A stretch of 64,000 nt of DNA from an uncultured Croceitalea sp. (GCA_947499565.1 CANMOV010000001.1:558001-622000); one strand, 5' to 3'; positions 27,234 through 36,982 are shown, counted from the first letter of the stretch. Translations and numbers: made by a program. The notes: a model not told the origin generated them from the sequence alone.

Positions 27234-28046
27234 TTACCACCAAACTACAAATAACTTTTCTAAATCTCCATTTGGCCGTTTCATCCAAAGCATCGGCGAA
27301 TTTTCTTTGAGCATTCTAAGATTTATATCTAATAAAGTCTCGTAATGTGTAGCAAAAGTTCGATTTGCTGACGGTGACAACACCCATTCTTGCTTGAATG
27401 GAATATAATATTCTAACTTCTTAAATTCGCTAGTATTAAAATCATCAAATCCAATCCAACTTCCGTTTATACAGTTTTTGTTTAAAGGTCTAATAGAAAT
27501 AGTTTCACTTCCATAAGGTGTAAACAACTGGGTCTTAAAGCATGCTTGCTGTTTCACTTCTATGGGGTTTACCCTTAAGTCCTGTAATTTTTTTGAAATT
27601 TCTTCACTATAAAGTAATGGGAACTGTTTTTCTTTTAATTTATCAAGTTTTGTATAGAACATATCTCGCTTATTTGGTCCCATTAGGCGATGGATGGGTT
27701 CAGTGATTTTTGGGTTAATAATATAAAATTTGTAAGCGAGCTCAATGTGATAATTCTCTCCACTGGCCCTATGATTCATCAAAAAATCTAATTCACCTAT
27801 TCTTATTTTACCTTTATCAATTAGAAGATTTTTTGCCAGCACTTTCCAATCTTTTGAATAACTAAGCAACTGTTCAAAAACATGTTCCATTTTATGACCA
27901 AGTCTTAGCTGTTCGGGAATAGTTTCTGAAATAAAATTGGAAAAATCAATAGTTGGGAATTGAAATTGAACAATTCCAAATTGTTCTTTCAACCATAATG
28001 GAGGTGTCTTATAAAATCCTATACATAATTCCTTTTCCATAAGCAC
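27234..28046 (-). CDS. DUF1853 family protein
   Basis: 270 residues. The pattern 'PEQLRLGHKMEHVFEQLL', 'RIGELDFLMNHRASGENYHIELAYKFYI' and 'LMGPNKRDMFYTKLDKLKEKQFPLL' matches DUF1853, whose conserved Glu, Asp and Lys residues (here GELD and ELAYKFY) suggest a nuclease-like (PD-(D/E)xK) core. That suggestion is inference from motif layout. No signal peptide. It is divergent from the VWA gene at 28118. Confidence 0.83.
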   Translation of the reverse strand: MLMEKELCIGFYKTPPLWLKEQFGIVQFQFPTIDFSNFISETIPEQLRLGHKMEHVFEQLLSYSKDWKVLAKNLLIDKGKIRIGELDFLMNHRASGENYHIELAYKFYIINPKITEPIHRLMGPNKRDMFYTKLDKLKEKQFPLLYSEEISKKLQDLRVNPIEVKQQACFKTQLFTPYGSETISIRPLNKNCINGSWIGFDDFNTSEFKKLEYYIPFKQEWVLSPSANRTFATHYETLLDINLRMLKENSPMLWMKRPNGDLEKLFVVWW

Positions 28047-28117
28047 AAACTTAAACGAAACCGTTAAGTTTTTTGTAAAGAAATGCAGATCAAACCAGAA
28101 TGTGTTAATTTTATCTA

Positions 28118-29281
28118 ATGGCTATGAATATGAGAAAAGGATTTCGTTTTACACCTTACGAAGCTCCCAATTTATCTCCCTTTGAAAAACTTTTTGAGAT
28201 TTTTCAGGAACTCATCACGCACACCTCTGGTGATTTTGATGAGGCCATTGATTGGTTGCGCGAATTAGATAAGGAATACGAACTTACTACGGACGATTAT
28301 AGCATTGAAGAATTTATTGAAGACTTAAAAGCCAAGGGCTATATACGCGAAGAGTTTGAAGATGGTGGGGGAAAAGTTGGGGAAGATGACGAAGATGGAG
28401 ATGAAGGAAATGGGAAAGGCACTATTTCTATTACTGCTAAATTGGAGCGCATGATTCGTCAGCGTGCTCTAGATCAAATTTTTGGTAAAATAAAGCGTAG
28501 TGGTTCTGGTAATCATAAAACTGGGAAATCGGGCAGGGGAGATGAGCATACTGGAGAGTTCAGAGAATATCGTTACGGCGATGGTTTGGACAGAATTTCA
28601 ATAACAGAAAGCCTTAAGAATGCTCAAATTAATCACGGTATCGGAAATTTTATGCTGGATGAGAGAGATTTGGTGGTTGAAGACACGCAGTACAAAGCTC
28701 AAATGAGTACGGTGCTTATGATAGATATTAGTCATAGTATGATTTTATATGGTGAAGACCGTATTACACCTGCAAAAAAAGTTGCTATGGCATTAGCGGA
28801 ATTAATAACCACAAGATATCCCAAAGACACTCTTGATATTTTGGTGTTTGGCAATGATGCTTGGCCCATCCCCATAAAAGATTTGCCTTATTTAAAAGTG
28901 GGGCCTTATCACACTAATACAGTTGCAGGTTTAAAATTGGCTATGGATATGTTGCGTCGCAAGAGGAATACCAATAAGCAAATTTTCATGATAACCGATG
29001 GAAAACCAAGTTGCTTAAGAATGCCAGACGGAACCTATTACAAGAATAGTGTTGGTTTGGATGACTATATTGTAGAGAAGTGCTATGCCATGGCTTCACA
29101 AGCTAGGAAATTACATATTCCAATAACTACATTTATGATTGCCCAAGACCCATACTTAATGCAATTTATTCGTGAGTTTACTCAGGCAAATAATGGAAAA
29201 GCCTTTTACACAGGACTTAAAGGATTAGGGGAGATGATTTTTGAAGATTACGAAAACAATAGAAGAAAAAGAATTAAATGA
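28118..29281 (+). CDS. VWA-domain protein paired with an AAA+ ATPase
   Basis: 387 residues. The N-terminal half is acidic and helical with a Gly/Asp/Glu-rich linker (about 85-110). The C-terminal half is a VWA domain with the MIDAS motif DISHS ('TVLMIDISHSMILYG') and downstream Thr/Asp ('HTNTVAGLKLA', 'FMITDGKPS'). It is soluble. It resembles magnesium-chelatase-subunit-D-like or CoxE-like proteins that act with an AAA+ partner, and such an ATPase is encoded next (86 bases later, across a decayed palindromic repeat). ATGs at 28124 and 28130 are alternative starts. Confidence 0.85.
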   Translation: MAMNMRKGFRFTPYEAPNLSPFEKLFEIFQELITHTSGDFDEAIDWLRELDKEYELTTDDYSIEEFIEDLKAKGYIREEFEDGGGKVGEDDEDGDEGNGKGTISITAKLERMIRQRALDQIFGKIKRSGSGNHKTGKSGRGDEHTGEFREYRYGDGLDRISITESLKNAQINHGIGNFMLDERDLVVEDTQYKAQMSTVLMIDISHSMILYGEDRITPAKKVAMALAELITTRYPKDTLDILVFGNDAWPIPIKDLPYLKVGPYHTNTVAGLKLAMDMLRRKRNTNKQIFMITDGKPSCLRMPDGTYYKNSVGLDDYIVEKCYAMASQARKLHIPITTFMIAQDPYLMQFIREFTQANNGKAFYTGLKGLGEMIFEDYENNRRKRIK

Positions 29282-29286
29282 TTTTA

Positions 29287-29346
29287 GTCATTTCAAACGA
29301 ACCTTAGAAATCTAGATTTTTTAATCACAAGTTTCTTTGAAATGAC
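29287..29346. repeat. Palindromic interspersed repeat, copy 2 (decayed)
   Basis: GTCATTTCAAACGAA at the left and TTTGAAATGAC at the right frame the decayed core TTAGAAATCTAGATTTTTTAA. It is clearly related to the elements at 8551-8627 and 58296-58355. It fills most of the gap between the VWA and AAA+ genes and starts six bases after the VWA stop. Confidence 0.7.
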
Positions 29347-29367
29347 CAATAGCTTTGAAATTAAAAT

Positions 29368-30831
29368 ATGAAAATAGATACTATAAAAACACTTGGACAA
29401 CTCAAAAAGTCAGAATACGAATCTAAAAGTATCAAGGATGAGTTGCGTGATAACCTTATTCGAAAAATTAAGAACAACGAGAATGTTTTTAAAGGGGTTT
29501 GGGGTTATGAAAATTCGGTAATCCCAGAATTAGAAAGAGCAATTCTTTCCCGTCATAATATTAATCTATTAGGATTGCGTGGTCAGGCGAAAACGCGTTT
29601 GGCTAGGTTAATGGTTAATCTTTTGGATGAATATATCCCGGTTGTTGAAGGTTCAGAAATTCATGATGACCCGACAAATCCTTTATCTAGATATGCAATA
29701 GAACTCATAAAAGAAAAGGGAGCTAAAACTCCAATTTCTTGGCTGCATAGAAATGATCGTTTTTATGAAAAGTTAGCTACTCCAGATGTTACTGTAGCCG
29801 ATTTAATTGGAGATGTAGATCCTATAAAAGCGGCTAATTTAAAATTGAGTTATGCAGATGATAGAGTAATTCATTTTGGTATGATTCCAAGGGCGAATCG
29901 TTGCATTTTTGTAATTAATGAGCTGCCAGATTTGCAAGCTAGAATTCAGGTTTCATTATTTAATATTTTGCAAGAAGGAGATATTCAGATAAGAGGTTTT
30001 AAACTAAGACTTCCTTTGGATTTACAGTTCATTTTTACAGCAAATCCAGAAGATTATACAAATAGAGGTAGTATAGTTACACCATTAAAGGATAGAATTG
30101 GCTCTCAAATTCTAACACATTATCCCGAAGATATTGCTATTGCAAAGCAAATTACAAAACAAGAGGCAAAGCTAGACGCCAGACAATCAGATTTGGTTAA
30201 TGTGCCTGAACTGGCCATGGACTTATTGGAACAAATAAGTTTTGAAGCTCGGAATAGTGAATATGTAGATGCTAAAAGTGGGGTAAGCGCACGTATGAGT
30301 ATTACGGCATTTGAAAATTTACTAAGCACTGCTGAAAGAAGGATATTAAAGTCTGGAGAGGGTAGCACCAATATTCGTTTGAGTGATTTCATGGGTGTTG
30401 TTCCTGCAATAACTGGTAAGATTGAATTGGTTTATGAAGGAGAGCAAGAAGGAGCTGGTTTTGTAGCAGAGACTTTGGTAGATGAAGCTATTAAAACTTT
30501 GTTTCCAACCCTTTTTCCCAAGATTAATAAATTAGAGCGTAAAGATGCGGAAACACCTTACGATGAATTAATTTCTTGGTTTTTTGACCAAGAAGGGTTT
30601 GAGTTATTTGATGAAGATTCCGATAAAGTACATCAGCAAAAATTGGACAGCATTGCACCTTTAAACCAATTACTCAAAGAACATTTACCAGATTTGAGCA
30701 AAAATGATAGCTATTTCGTTAAGGAATTGGCATTATGGGGACTAGTTGCTCATAAAAAGTTAAGCAAATATCGCTTTACCAATGGTGTTAGGTTTAAAGA
30801 TCTTTATGGAAGTTATATTAGCGATTTGTAA
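29368..30831 (+). CDS. AAA+ ATPase, magnesium-chelatase subunit I / MoxR-like
   Basis: 487 residues. Walker A is GLRGQAKT (69-76). The Walker B region reads 'RCIFVINELPDL' (about 178-189), with Asn in place of the usual Asp before Glu. Sensor-type 'FIFTANPEDYTNRGSIVTPLKDRIG' follows, and a helical lid with 'SGVSARMSITAFENLL'. With the preceding VWA gene it forms the usual ATPase/VWA pair, in which the ATPase remodels a target that the VWA protein recognises. The target is unknown here. A convergent gene follows five bases later. Confidence 0.87.
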   Translation: MKIDTIKTLGQLKKSEYESKSIKDELRDNLIRKIKNNENVFKGVWGYENSVIPELERAILSRHNINLLGLRGQAKTRLARLMVNLLDEYIPVVEGSEIHDDPTNPLSRYAIELIKEKGAKTPISWLHRNDRFYEKLATPDVTVADLIGDVDPIKAANLKLSYADDRVIHFGMIPRANRCIFVINELPDLQARIQVSLFNILQEGDIQIRGFKLRLPLDLQFIFTANPEDYTNRGSIVTPLKDRIGSQILTHYPEDIAIAKQITKQEAKLDARQSDLVNVPELAMDLLEQISFEARNSEYVDAKSGVSARMSITAFENLLSTAERRILKSGEGSTNIRLSDFMGVVPAITGKIELVYEGEQEGAGFVAETLVDEAIKTLFPTLFPKINKLERKDAETPYDELISWFFDQEGFELFDEDSDKVHQQKLDSIAPLNQLLKEHLPDLSKNDSYFVKELALWGLVAHKKLSKYRFTNGVRFKDLYGSYISDL

Positions 30832-30836
30832 GCAAG

Positions 30837-32057
30837 CTACTTACGTTTTATAGGCATTAGCTTAAAGAAGGTTAAGCTACGCCAAAGCCATTCCAGTGGT
30901 CCATAATTAAAATATTTTAGCCATACTTTGCTTAACCACATTTGAACTATGATTATGGCTAATGCCATTAAAAGCACATAGCGATGTGGTATTTTAGTTA
31001 AGTATCCTAAACCCCATCCAAAGAAGATAAATGTACCAATTACACTTTGTAAAAAGTAATTGGTCAACGCCATTTTTCCGTATGGTATAAACTTTTGTAA
31101 AAACCGTTGGGGTTTGTTTTTCTTGTAAAGGATAACAAAAATTGCTACAAGCAAAATTGTCATCGCAACATTCATTAAATCGTAGAATGTAAGCCCCAAC
31201 ATAGATGTCCATGAATTAAAGCTTACATCTGGTCCCATAGAAGCAAAAATAGCAATCATACTACCAATAGAAACTCCTAGAAGAATTAATGCACCAATCC
31301 AGAGCCGTTTTAAAAACTTCTTTTCAGTCAAATAATTTTTAAAAAACTCAATTCTACCAATAAATAAACCCAATAAAAAGAATCCAAAAGTTAGATAACC
31401 CCTTGAAAATACACCAAATTGAAATTCTGCTTTAGTAATATTTCCTTCCGTAGCATTGGATGTAAAAACTTCAGTGATTGAACCATTTTGCAATATATCA
31501 AAGTAGGCTGTAATCATAGGGCTTTCCGGGCCCATTTCTTCTGTTATAAATATGCCTTCTCCATTGGTGAAATAAAAAACAATGTAGCGCCCAAGACCAA
31601 TAAAAAATAGCGCTGCGATACCGAGTAACCATTTGTTACTAATACTATTAAAAGGGATTAATAATACTCCTAATACTGCATATAGTGTTAAAATATCGCC
31701 TCGGTAAAACATGCTGTGAAGAAAGCCAATGCCAAATAGAATAATCAAGCGCCAAAGAAAACGCCCGGCAAAATTCGCCCCTCTTTTTTTACCATTGTCC
31801 ATTTGAATAAAGAAGCTTAATCCAAATAGAAAAGAAAAAAGGGCGAAGAATTTCCCCCTAAATAAAAAGCTTACAAAGCCGTCGGCAATCTGATCTATAA
31901 TTCCTGGGCTCATTGTTTCGATTGCTTCCTGGGGTATAGGGGAAGCAACAAAGTTTTCAAGCATATGGCAGAATACAATTCCAGCTAGGGAAAAACCGCG
32001 TAATGCGTCAATAATTTCAATTCTTTGAAATTGAGATGAAGTGGGAGTAGTTGTCAT
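30837..32057 (-). CDS. DUF418-family membrane protein (YeiB-like)
   Basis: 406 residues with about ten membrane helices. The N-terminal 'RIEIIDALRGFSLAGIVFCHMLENF' and C-terminal 'FIPYGKMALTNYFLQSVIGTFIFFGWGLGY' and 'YGPLEWLWRSLTF' are the signatures of DUF418/YeiB proteins, which resemble membrane acyltransferases. No substrate is known. It is a lone gene, convergent with the ATPase gene and divergent from the hydrolase pair. Confidence 0.9.
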   Translation of the reverse strand: MTTTPTSSQFQRIEIIDALRGFSLAGIVFCHMLENFVASPIPQEAIETMSPGIIDQIADGFVSFLFRGKFFALFSFLFGLSFFIQMDNGKKRGANFAGRFLWRLIILFGIGFLHSMFYRGDILTLYAVLGVLLIPFNSISNKWLLGIAALFFIGLGRYIVFYFTNGEGIFITEEMGPESPMITAYFDILQNGSITEVFTSNATEGNITKAEFQFGVFSRGYLTFGFFLLGLFIGRIEFFKNYLTEKKFLKRLWIGALILLGVSIGSMIAIFASMGPDVSFNSWTSMLGLTFYDLMNVAMTILLVAIFVILYKKNKPQRFLQKFIPYGKMALTNYFLQSVIGTFIFFGWGLGYLTKIPHRYVLLMALAIIIVQMWLSKVWLKYFNYGPLEWLWRSLTFFKLMPIKRK

Positions 32058-32339
32058 GACTTAAGATTGATTGATGATTGATATTATGACTAGTAATAGC
32101 TACTATATGTTACATTTTGGTTTATAATTTTTAAAATTCATATTTAAACTAAGGTAAGCATAAATCTAGTTACTTTGTTTAATGACGTCTTCTATGGGAA
32201 AATTTTGAAAACCACATTAGAATTGCATTTCCAAAATGCCTTCTATTAATTTAAAGAAAAGATGACTATTATCTAAGCCTTCTTGTTAAGCTTAAATTTT
32301 GATATTCTAGTTTTTTGTATTTTCAAAGAAATTAAAAGT

Positions 32340-33215
32340 GTGCAACAAGTCTTTTATATTCTAGGAATTGTTTTAATAGCCTATGTGGTTGTTAGCATAC
32401 TATTGTATTTTTTTCAGGACTATTTTCTTTTTAAACCGGAAAAACTGTCTAAGGATTTTCAGTTTTACTATGAGAATCAGGAAACGGAAGAATATAATAT
32501 TGAGACTAGAGATGGTGCTGTTATTAATGGGCTTCGATTTAAGGCTAAAACACCTAAAGGCGTTGTTTTTTATTTAAAGGGAAATTCAAAGAGTATTAAA
32601 GGTTGGGGTAAGTTTGCGGTGGATTTCACCAGACATGGGTATGATGTTATCATGGTCGATTATCGTGGTTTTGGAAAAAGTACTGGACGCAGAACACAAA
32701 AAGCTGTAAAACGTGATATGCAGGTAGTTTACAATAAAATTAAGGATAATGTCTCGGAAAAGTACATCATTCTTTATGGGAGATCACTTGGTTCAGGTTT
32801 TGCGACTAAATTGGCGTCTATGAATAACCCAAGAATGCTGATTTTAGATGCCCCTTATTATAGTTTGAGTAAAGTTGCTAAAAAGTATATTCCTTTTATG
32901 CCACTTTCGTTATTAATAAAGTTTCCAATGCCAACCTATAAATGGTTAAAGTATGTAAAATGTCCTATACATATTATTCATGGCACTGATGATAGGTTAA
33001 TACCATACAAGACAAGTGTAAAATTATCTAGAATAAAGCCAAAAAACACTACGCTACATACTGTAATTGGTGGTGGCCATAAAAACTTGAATACTTTTGA
33101 GTCTTATCATCAGATGCTCTCAGAAATTGTGAATTCAAAACCCAAGAAAGTAAATCTGGAAGGTTCAAGCATTCATGTACAACATTCTTCAAAACCTTCC
33201 AATGCAAAAGCTTAA
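32340..33215 (+). CDS. Membrane-anchored alpha/beta hydrolase, first of two paralogues
   Basis: 291 residues when started at GTG 32340. This start aligns without gaps with the paralogue's N-terminus; a TTG at 32283 would add 19 residues. One N-terminal membrane helix, then an alpha/beta hydrolase (BEM46-type) with 'LKGNSKSIKGW', nucleophile elbow GRSLGSG, Asp in 'HGTDDRLIPY' and His in 'GGGHKNL'. In the oxyanion area it has 'FYLKGN' where the next gene has 'LYFHGN'. The paralogue overlaps its 3' end. Substrate unknown. Confidence 0.85.
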   Translation: MQQVFYILGIVLIAYVVVSILLYFFQDYFLFKPEKLSKDFQFYYENQETEEYNIETRDGAVINGLRFKAKTPKGVVFYLKGNSKSIKGWGKFAVDFTRHGYDVIMVDYRGFGKSTGRRTQKAVKRDMQVVYNKIKDNVSEKYIILYGRSLGSGFATKLASMNNPRMLILDAPYYSLSKVAKKYIPFMPLSLLIKFPMPTYKWLKYVKCPIHIIHGTDDRLIPYKTSVKLSRIKPKNTTLHTVIGGGHKNLNTFESYHQMLSEIVNSKPKKVNLEGSSIHVQHSSKPSNAKA

Positions 33216-34002
33216 ACGCGTTGGTAGAATACTTTTAATACTTTATATACTAGTTGCTGCTATGCTATATTTTTTACAGGAAAAGATAATTTTTCTTCCC
33301 ACAAAACTGCCTCAAGAATACGTCTATAACTTTTCGGAATCCTTTGAGGAATTTTTTTTAACTGCCCAAGATGGAGCAAAACTAAACGGGCTCCATTTTA
33401 AACGAAAAAACCCTAAAGGGGTTATTCTCTATTTTCATGGTAATGCAGGGGATTTATCTCGCTGGGGGGAAATAGCGATTTTTTTTGCGAAAAAAGAGTA
33501 CGATATTATTGTGATGGATTACAGAACCTATGGTAAAAGTACGGGAAAACTTAGTGAAACAGCTTTGTTTGAAGATGCTCAACTGTTCTATAATTTCACC
33601 TTAGAGAAGTATGAGGAGAATGCTATTATTATTTATGGTAGATCTCTTGGTGCCTCGGTCGCTACCTACACAGCTTCAAAAAACAAACCAGCAAAATTGG
33701 TTTTGGAAACTCCTTTTTACAATTTACTTGAAGTTGCAAAAAAACGTTTTCCAGTATTACCTGTAAAATGGCTATTGAAATATAAGTTAGAATCCAACAA
33801 ATATATTAGTAACATTGCCTGTCCAATAACCATTTTTCATGGAACTGAAGATACGGTTGTTCCTTATGAATCGGGTAAAAAACTCTTTGGTTTGGCTACA
33901 AGCAAAAAAGAATTTATTACCGTGGAAGGTGGTGGGCATAACGATTTGATTTCTTTTAAGCCTTATACAACAAATATTAATAAGGCATTAAAAATTGAAT
34001 AA
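33202..34002 (+). CDS. Membrane-anchored alpha/beta hydrolase, second paralogue
   Basis: 266 residues from the ATG at 33202, which overlaps the previous gene by 14 bases; an ATG at 33175 would add nine residues. N-terminal helix (about 6-25); hydrolase core with 'ILYFHGNAGDLSRWG', nucleophile GRSLGAS, Asp in 'HGTEDTVVPYE' and His in 'GGGHNDL'. It is a clear tandem duplicate of the preceding gene. Its last 15 bases overlap the end of the convergent cysM. Such proteins are esterases or depalmitoylase-like enzymes; no substrate can be given. Confidence 0.88.
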   Translation: MQKLKRVGRILLILYILVAAMLYFLQEKIIFLPTKLPQEYVYNFSESFEEFFLTAQDGAKLNGLHFKRKNPKGVILYFHGNAGDLSRWGEIAIFFAKKEYDIIVMDYRTYGKSTGKLSETALFEDAQLFYNFTLEKYEENAIIIYGRSLGASVATYTASKNKPAKLVLETPFYNLLEVAKKRFPVLPVKWLLKYKLESNKYISNIACPITIFHGTEDTVVPYESGKKLFGLATSKKEFITVEGGGHNDLISFKPYTTNINKALKIE

Positions 34003-34875
34003 ACCTGAGGATAAATAACGATCTCCGCGATCGCAAACAATAGAAACAATGATTCCCTCTTCTAGCGGATCAGCAATACGAAGAGCTACCACAGCTGCAC
34101 CACCGCTACTCATACCAGAAAATATCCCTTCTTCTTTGGCTAATCGTCTAGCCATAGTCACTGCTTCATTCTCGTTTACATAAAGAATATCATCTACTTT
34201 TTCTGAGTCATAGATTTTTGGAATGTAATCAGGTGACCATTTTCTAATACCTGGAATACGAGAACCTTCCTCTGGTTGTACCCCGATTATGTTCACATTA
34301 GGATTTTGTTCTTTTAGGAATGTGGAAGTTCCTGTTATAGTTCCTGTTGTGCCCATACTAGAAACAAAATGAGTTATTTTTTCATCCGTATCTTTCCAAA
34401 TTTCTGGTCCTGTAGTACTATAATGTGCTTTCCAATTATCTTCATTCGCAAATTGATTTAGCATTGTATATCCTTCATTTTTCACCTTATTTTCAGCATA
34501 ATCACGAGCACCTTCTATTCCAATATCTGAAGATGTTAACGTTACTTTAGCGCCGTAAGCACGCATAGTTTGTATCCGCTCTTTTGTTGAATTCTCCGGC
34601 ATTACTAATTCAATATTTAAACCATAAACCTTAGCTACCAATGCCAATCCAATACCCGTATTGCCACTTGTTGCCTCAATTAGTTTAGATTTTTTTGTGA
34701 AATCCCCACGTTCCAATCCATTTTTAATCATATTTAAAGCTGGTCTGTCTTTAACGCTACCTCCAGGGTTATGACCTTCTAACTTAAAATATAACTTCAC
34801 CTTAGGATTGGTATTTAAAACCCTTGATTCCACCATAGGGGTATTACCAATTAAATCCAGTATGTTTTTATACAT
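33988..34875 (-). CDS. cysM: Cysteine synthase B (O-acetylserine sulfhydrylase)
   Basis: 295 residues, a fold-type II PLP enzyme. It makes cysteine from O-acetylserine and sulfide or thiosulfate. PLP Lys42 sits in '[11 protein letters not shown]', the substrate loop is '[12 protein letters not shown]', and '[20 protein letters not shown]' and '[15 protein letters not shown]' bind cofactor phosphate. The N-terminus and length match CysM more than the longer CysK. It is downstream of cysE with an eight-base overlap. Its 3' end overlaps a convergent hydrolase gene by 15 bases. Confidence 0.94.
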   Translation of the reverse strand: MYKNILDLIGNTPMVESRVLNTNPKVKLYFKLEGHNPGGSVKDRPALNMIKNGLERGDFTKKSKLIEATSGNTGIGLALVAKVYGLNIELVMPENSTKERIQTMRAYGAKVTLTSSDIGIEGARDYAENKVKNEGYTMLNQFANEDNWKAHYSTTGPEIWKDTDEKITHFVSSMGTTGTITGTSTFLKEQNPNVNIIGVQPEEGSRIPGIRKWSPDYIPKIYDSEKVDDILYVNENEAVTMARRLAKEEGIFSGMSSGGAAVVALRIADPLEEGIIVSIVCDRGDRYLSSGLFNF

Positions 34876-35653
34876 TAGTTTTTATTTTGATTTCTGGAGT
34901 ATGAAAAACGGTAGAATTAGCTGGCACCGATTCTGTAAGCCATGCATTTCCGCCAATTGTAGAGTTCTCACCAATTACAGTTTCTCCCCCGAGAATAGTT
35001 GCATTTGCATAAATTGTAACATTAGATTCTATTGTAGGATGACGTTTGGTTTTTTTAAGAGATTTATTTACGAATAAAGCGCCGAGTGTTACACCTTGGT
35101 ATATTTTAACGTGGTCTTTAATAACGGCAGTTTCCCCAATTACAACACCAGTAGCATGATCAATAAAAAATGACTCACCTATAGTGGCGCCAGGATTAAT
35201 ATCTACGCCGGTTTGTCTATGAGCATATTCCGTCATTAGACGTGGAACTAATGGGAAACCTTCCTTGTAAAGTACGTTGGCCAATCTATAAATGGCAATA
35301 GCGTAAAATCCTGGGTAGGCCATATATACCTCTTGGATAGATAATGATGCAGGATCACAGTTAAGAATGGCTTCGGCATCCAAATTCAGTTTCTCGAGAA
35401 TATTTGGTAGTTCAGAAATATAATTTTCCCATACTTTTTTGCAGGGTCGGCTTGTTTCCCAACATGCTAGATTAATAAGCTCATCAAATTGCGCCTCAAG
35501 AATATCTATATTAGTTTCTACACTCGTATTTATGTCAAATAAGGTGTAGAATAAGGTATCTGTAAAAACTTCCGTATTTCTTTTTAATCTATAGTCTAAA
35601 TAGGGTTGTTTTTTATGAGCTTTTAACTCCTTAATAATTGACTGCTTATTCAT
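34868..35653 (-). CDS. cysE: Serine O-acetyltransferase
   Basis: 261 residues. An alpha-helical N-terminal half precedes a left-handed beta-helix of hexapeptide repeats ('[40 protein letters not shown]', '[24 protein letters not shown]'), with catalytic His and Asp in 'FIDHATG' and 'GVDINPG'. It transfers acetyl from acetyl-CoA to serine, giving the substrate of the next gene, cysM. A consensus Bacteroidota promoter precedes it. Confidence 0.94.
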   Translation of the reverse strand: MNKQSIIKELKAHKKQPYLDYRLKRNTEVFTDTLFYTLFDINTSVETNIDILEAQFDELINLACWETSRPCKKVWENYISELPNILEKLNLDAEAILNCDPASLSIQEVYMAYPGFYAIAIYRLANVLYKEGFPLVPRLMTEYAHRQTGVDINPGATIGESFFIDHATGVVIGETAVIKDHVKIYQGVTLGALFVNKSLKKTKRHPTIESNVTIYANATILGGETVIGENSTIGGNAWLTESVPANSTVFHTPEIKIKTNV

Positions 35654-35679
35654 TTTGGAATTTTAAACGCTAAAGTTGT

Positions 35680-35708
35680 CAAAATTAGTTATTCTGAAAA
35701 AACGACAA
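35680..35708 (-). promoter_or_regulatory. Promoter of cysE-cysM
   Basis: On the minus strand TTG (35708-35706), an 18-base spacer and TAATTTTG (35687-35680), a perfect TAnnTTTG box. Transcription should start near 35673, about 20 bases before the cysE ATG. The left arm of a 9-bp inverted repeat (GCTAAAGTT 35669-35677, AACTTTAGC 35723-35731) lies at that start point, a possible operator. Confidence 0.6.
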
Positions 35709-35754
35709 TGTTAGAATTGGTTAACTTTAGCATAAAATATCAATTGTTTGTTAC

Positions 35755-36435
35755 ATGTCTATTGAAATTATAAAGAAAGAGGCTTTTGAGTTTTTAAAGA
35801 AGCTAGAAAAGAATAATAACCGAGAATGGTTTACAGAAAATAAGAATACTTTTAAGGTCCATGAGACTGATGCAAAGGCATTTTACAATGCTGTTATGGA
35901 AAATCTTAATAAACACGACCAAATAGAGAAGCTAAAGATTTTTCGCATATACAGAGATGTAAGGTTTTCAAAAGATAAAACTCCTTATAAAGCACATTTT
36001 GCAGGTTCCTTTTCTAGAATGGGCTTAGAACGCCGAGGTGGTTACTATCTTAGAATAAAACCAGGCGAGACATTTTTAGCTGCTGGATTTTGGGAGCCCA
36101 ACAAAGAGGATTTATTACGTATACGTAAGGAATTGGAATTGGATGCTTCTGAATTTAGAGCAGTAATTGATAAAAAGTCTTTTAAATCTGTTTGGGGAGA
36201 ATTACAGGGAGATGCAGTTAAGACCGCGCCTAAAGGGTTTGATAAGGAACATCCAGATATTGACCTATTGCGTCACAAGCAATTTATCTTTGTTAGAAAT
36301 TTTGCAGATAAAGAAGTTCTTGCCAAAGATTTTATAACACAGGTTGACCATTCTTTTAAAGCGATAAGGCCTTATTTTGATTTAATGAGTTCTATTTTAA
36401 CTACAAACCTAAATGGAGAATCGTTAATAGACTAA
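35755..36435 (+). CDS. DUF2461 family protein
   Basis: 226 residues. 'FLKKLEKNNNREWFTENKNTF', 'KIFRIYRDVRFSKDKTPYKAHFAGSFSR', 'GGYYLRIKPGETFLAAGFWEP' and 'LLRHKQFIFVRNF' are the conserved stretches of DUF2461 (TIGR02453), a cytosolic family of unknown function. It is divergent from cysE. Its last 12 bases overlap the end of the convergent gene. Confidence 0.9.
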   Translation: MSIEIIKKEAFEFLKKLEKNNNREWFTENKNTFKVHETDAKAFYNAVMENLNKHDQIEKLKIFRIYRDVRFSKDKTPYKAHFAGSFSRMGLERRGGYYLRIKPGETFLAAGFWEPNKEDLLRIRKELELDASEFRAVIDKKSFKSVWGELQGDAVKTAPKGFDKEHPDIDLLRHKQFIFVRNFADKEVLAKDFITQVDHSFKAIRPYFDLMSSILTTNLNGESLID

Positions 36436-36834
36436 AACTGTCTCATCTAGCAATTGGACTTGGTCTTTTAACCGTTCAACAACCATATTCATCATACGTT
36501 TATTTAGTGCTGAGGAATTCTGAATATAACGATTGTATTCATCAATTGTAAACTGACCAATTACCATTCCTTTTAAAGAGTTTCGAAATTTGATATCTCT
36601 TTGAATAGCATTTTCTATGTATAATAGCTTTTTTTCAAGTGACAATTCCAGAAAAGTGTTTTTATGTTTTCTGATATAATTTCTAAACATTTCTAAAATC
36701 AACGGATTTTGAAACTTAAGAATTGGCCGGAGCGTTTCGTTTTGAAAACGTTCCTCAGGTCGCATATCACTGTTTATTTGGGTAGTTTTAATCTCTGGGC
36801 GGATGCGCAGTAAATTATTGTTTCTATCGTTCAT
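36424..36834 (-). CDS. Conserved small helical protein, often mislabelled glyoxalase
   Basis: 136 residues from the ATG at 36834 ('MNDRNNNLLRIRPEI'); a longer frame from 36876 adds 14 residues with no sign of conservation. The chain is helical and charged, with 'RPILKFQNPLILEMFRNYIRKHKNTFLELSLEKKLLYIENAIQRD' and 'NSSALNKRMMNMVVERLKDQ'. From memory, such proteins are widespread in Flavobacteriaceae under the name glyoxalase, but I see no vicinal-oxygen-chelate metal ligands. Function unknown. Confidence 0.72.
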   Translation of the reverse strand: MNDRNNNLLRIRPEIKTTQINSDMRPEERFQNETLRPILKFQNPLILEMFRNYIRKHKNTFLELSLEKKLLYIENAIQRDIKFRNSLKGMVIGQFTIDEYNRYIQNSSALNKRMMNMVVERLKDQVQLLDETVLVY

Positions 36835-36982
36835 TGTGATAGTTTTTATAAAGATAACGCAACTCTTTTGATGCAAAATTCTGATTTTCTTTAGTTGTCA
36901 ACTTATTTATAAACATCATAAAACATGGTGTAAGAAATCTAATTATGTATTTTTAGAATCTAGTTAAAACCTTACTACAACT

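Noticed and set aside
36424-36834. Glyoxalase or toxin/antitoxin role for the small helical protein
   Set aside because: No metal-ligand pattern of the glyoxalase fold is visible, and there is no small partner gene; the function is left open.
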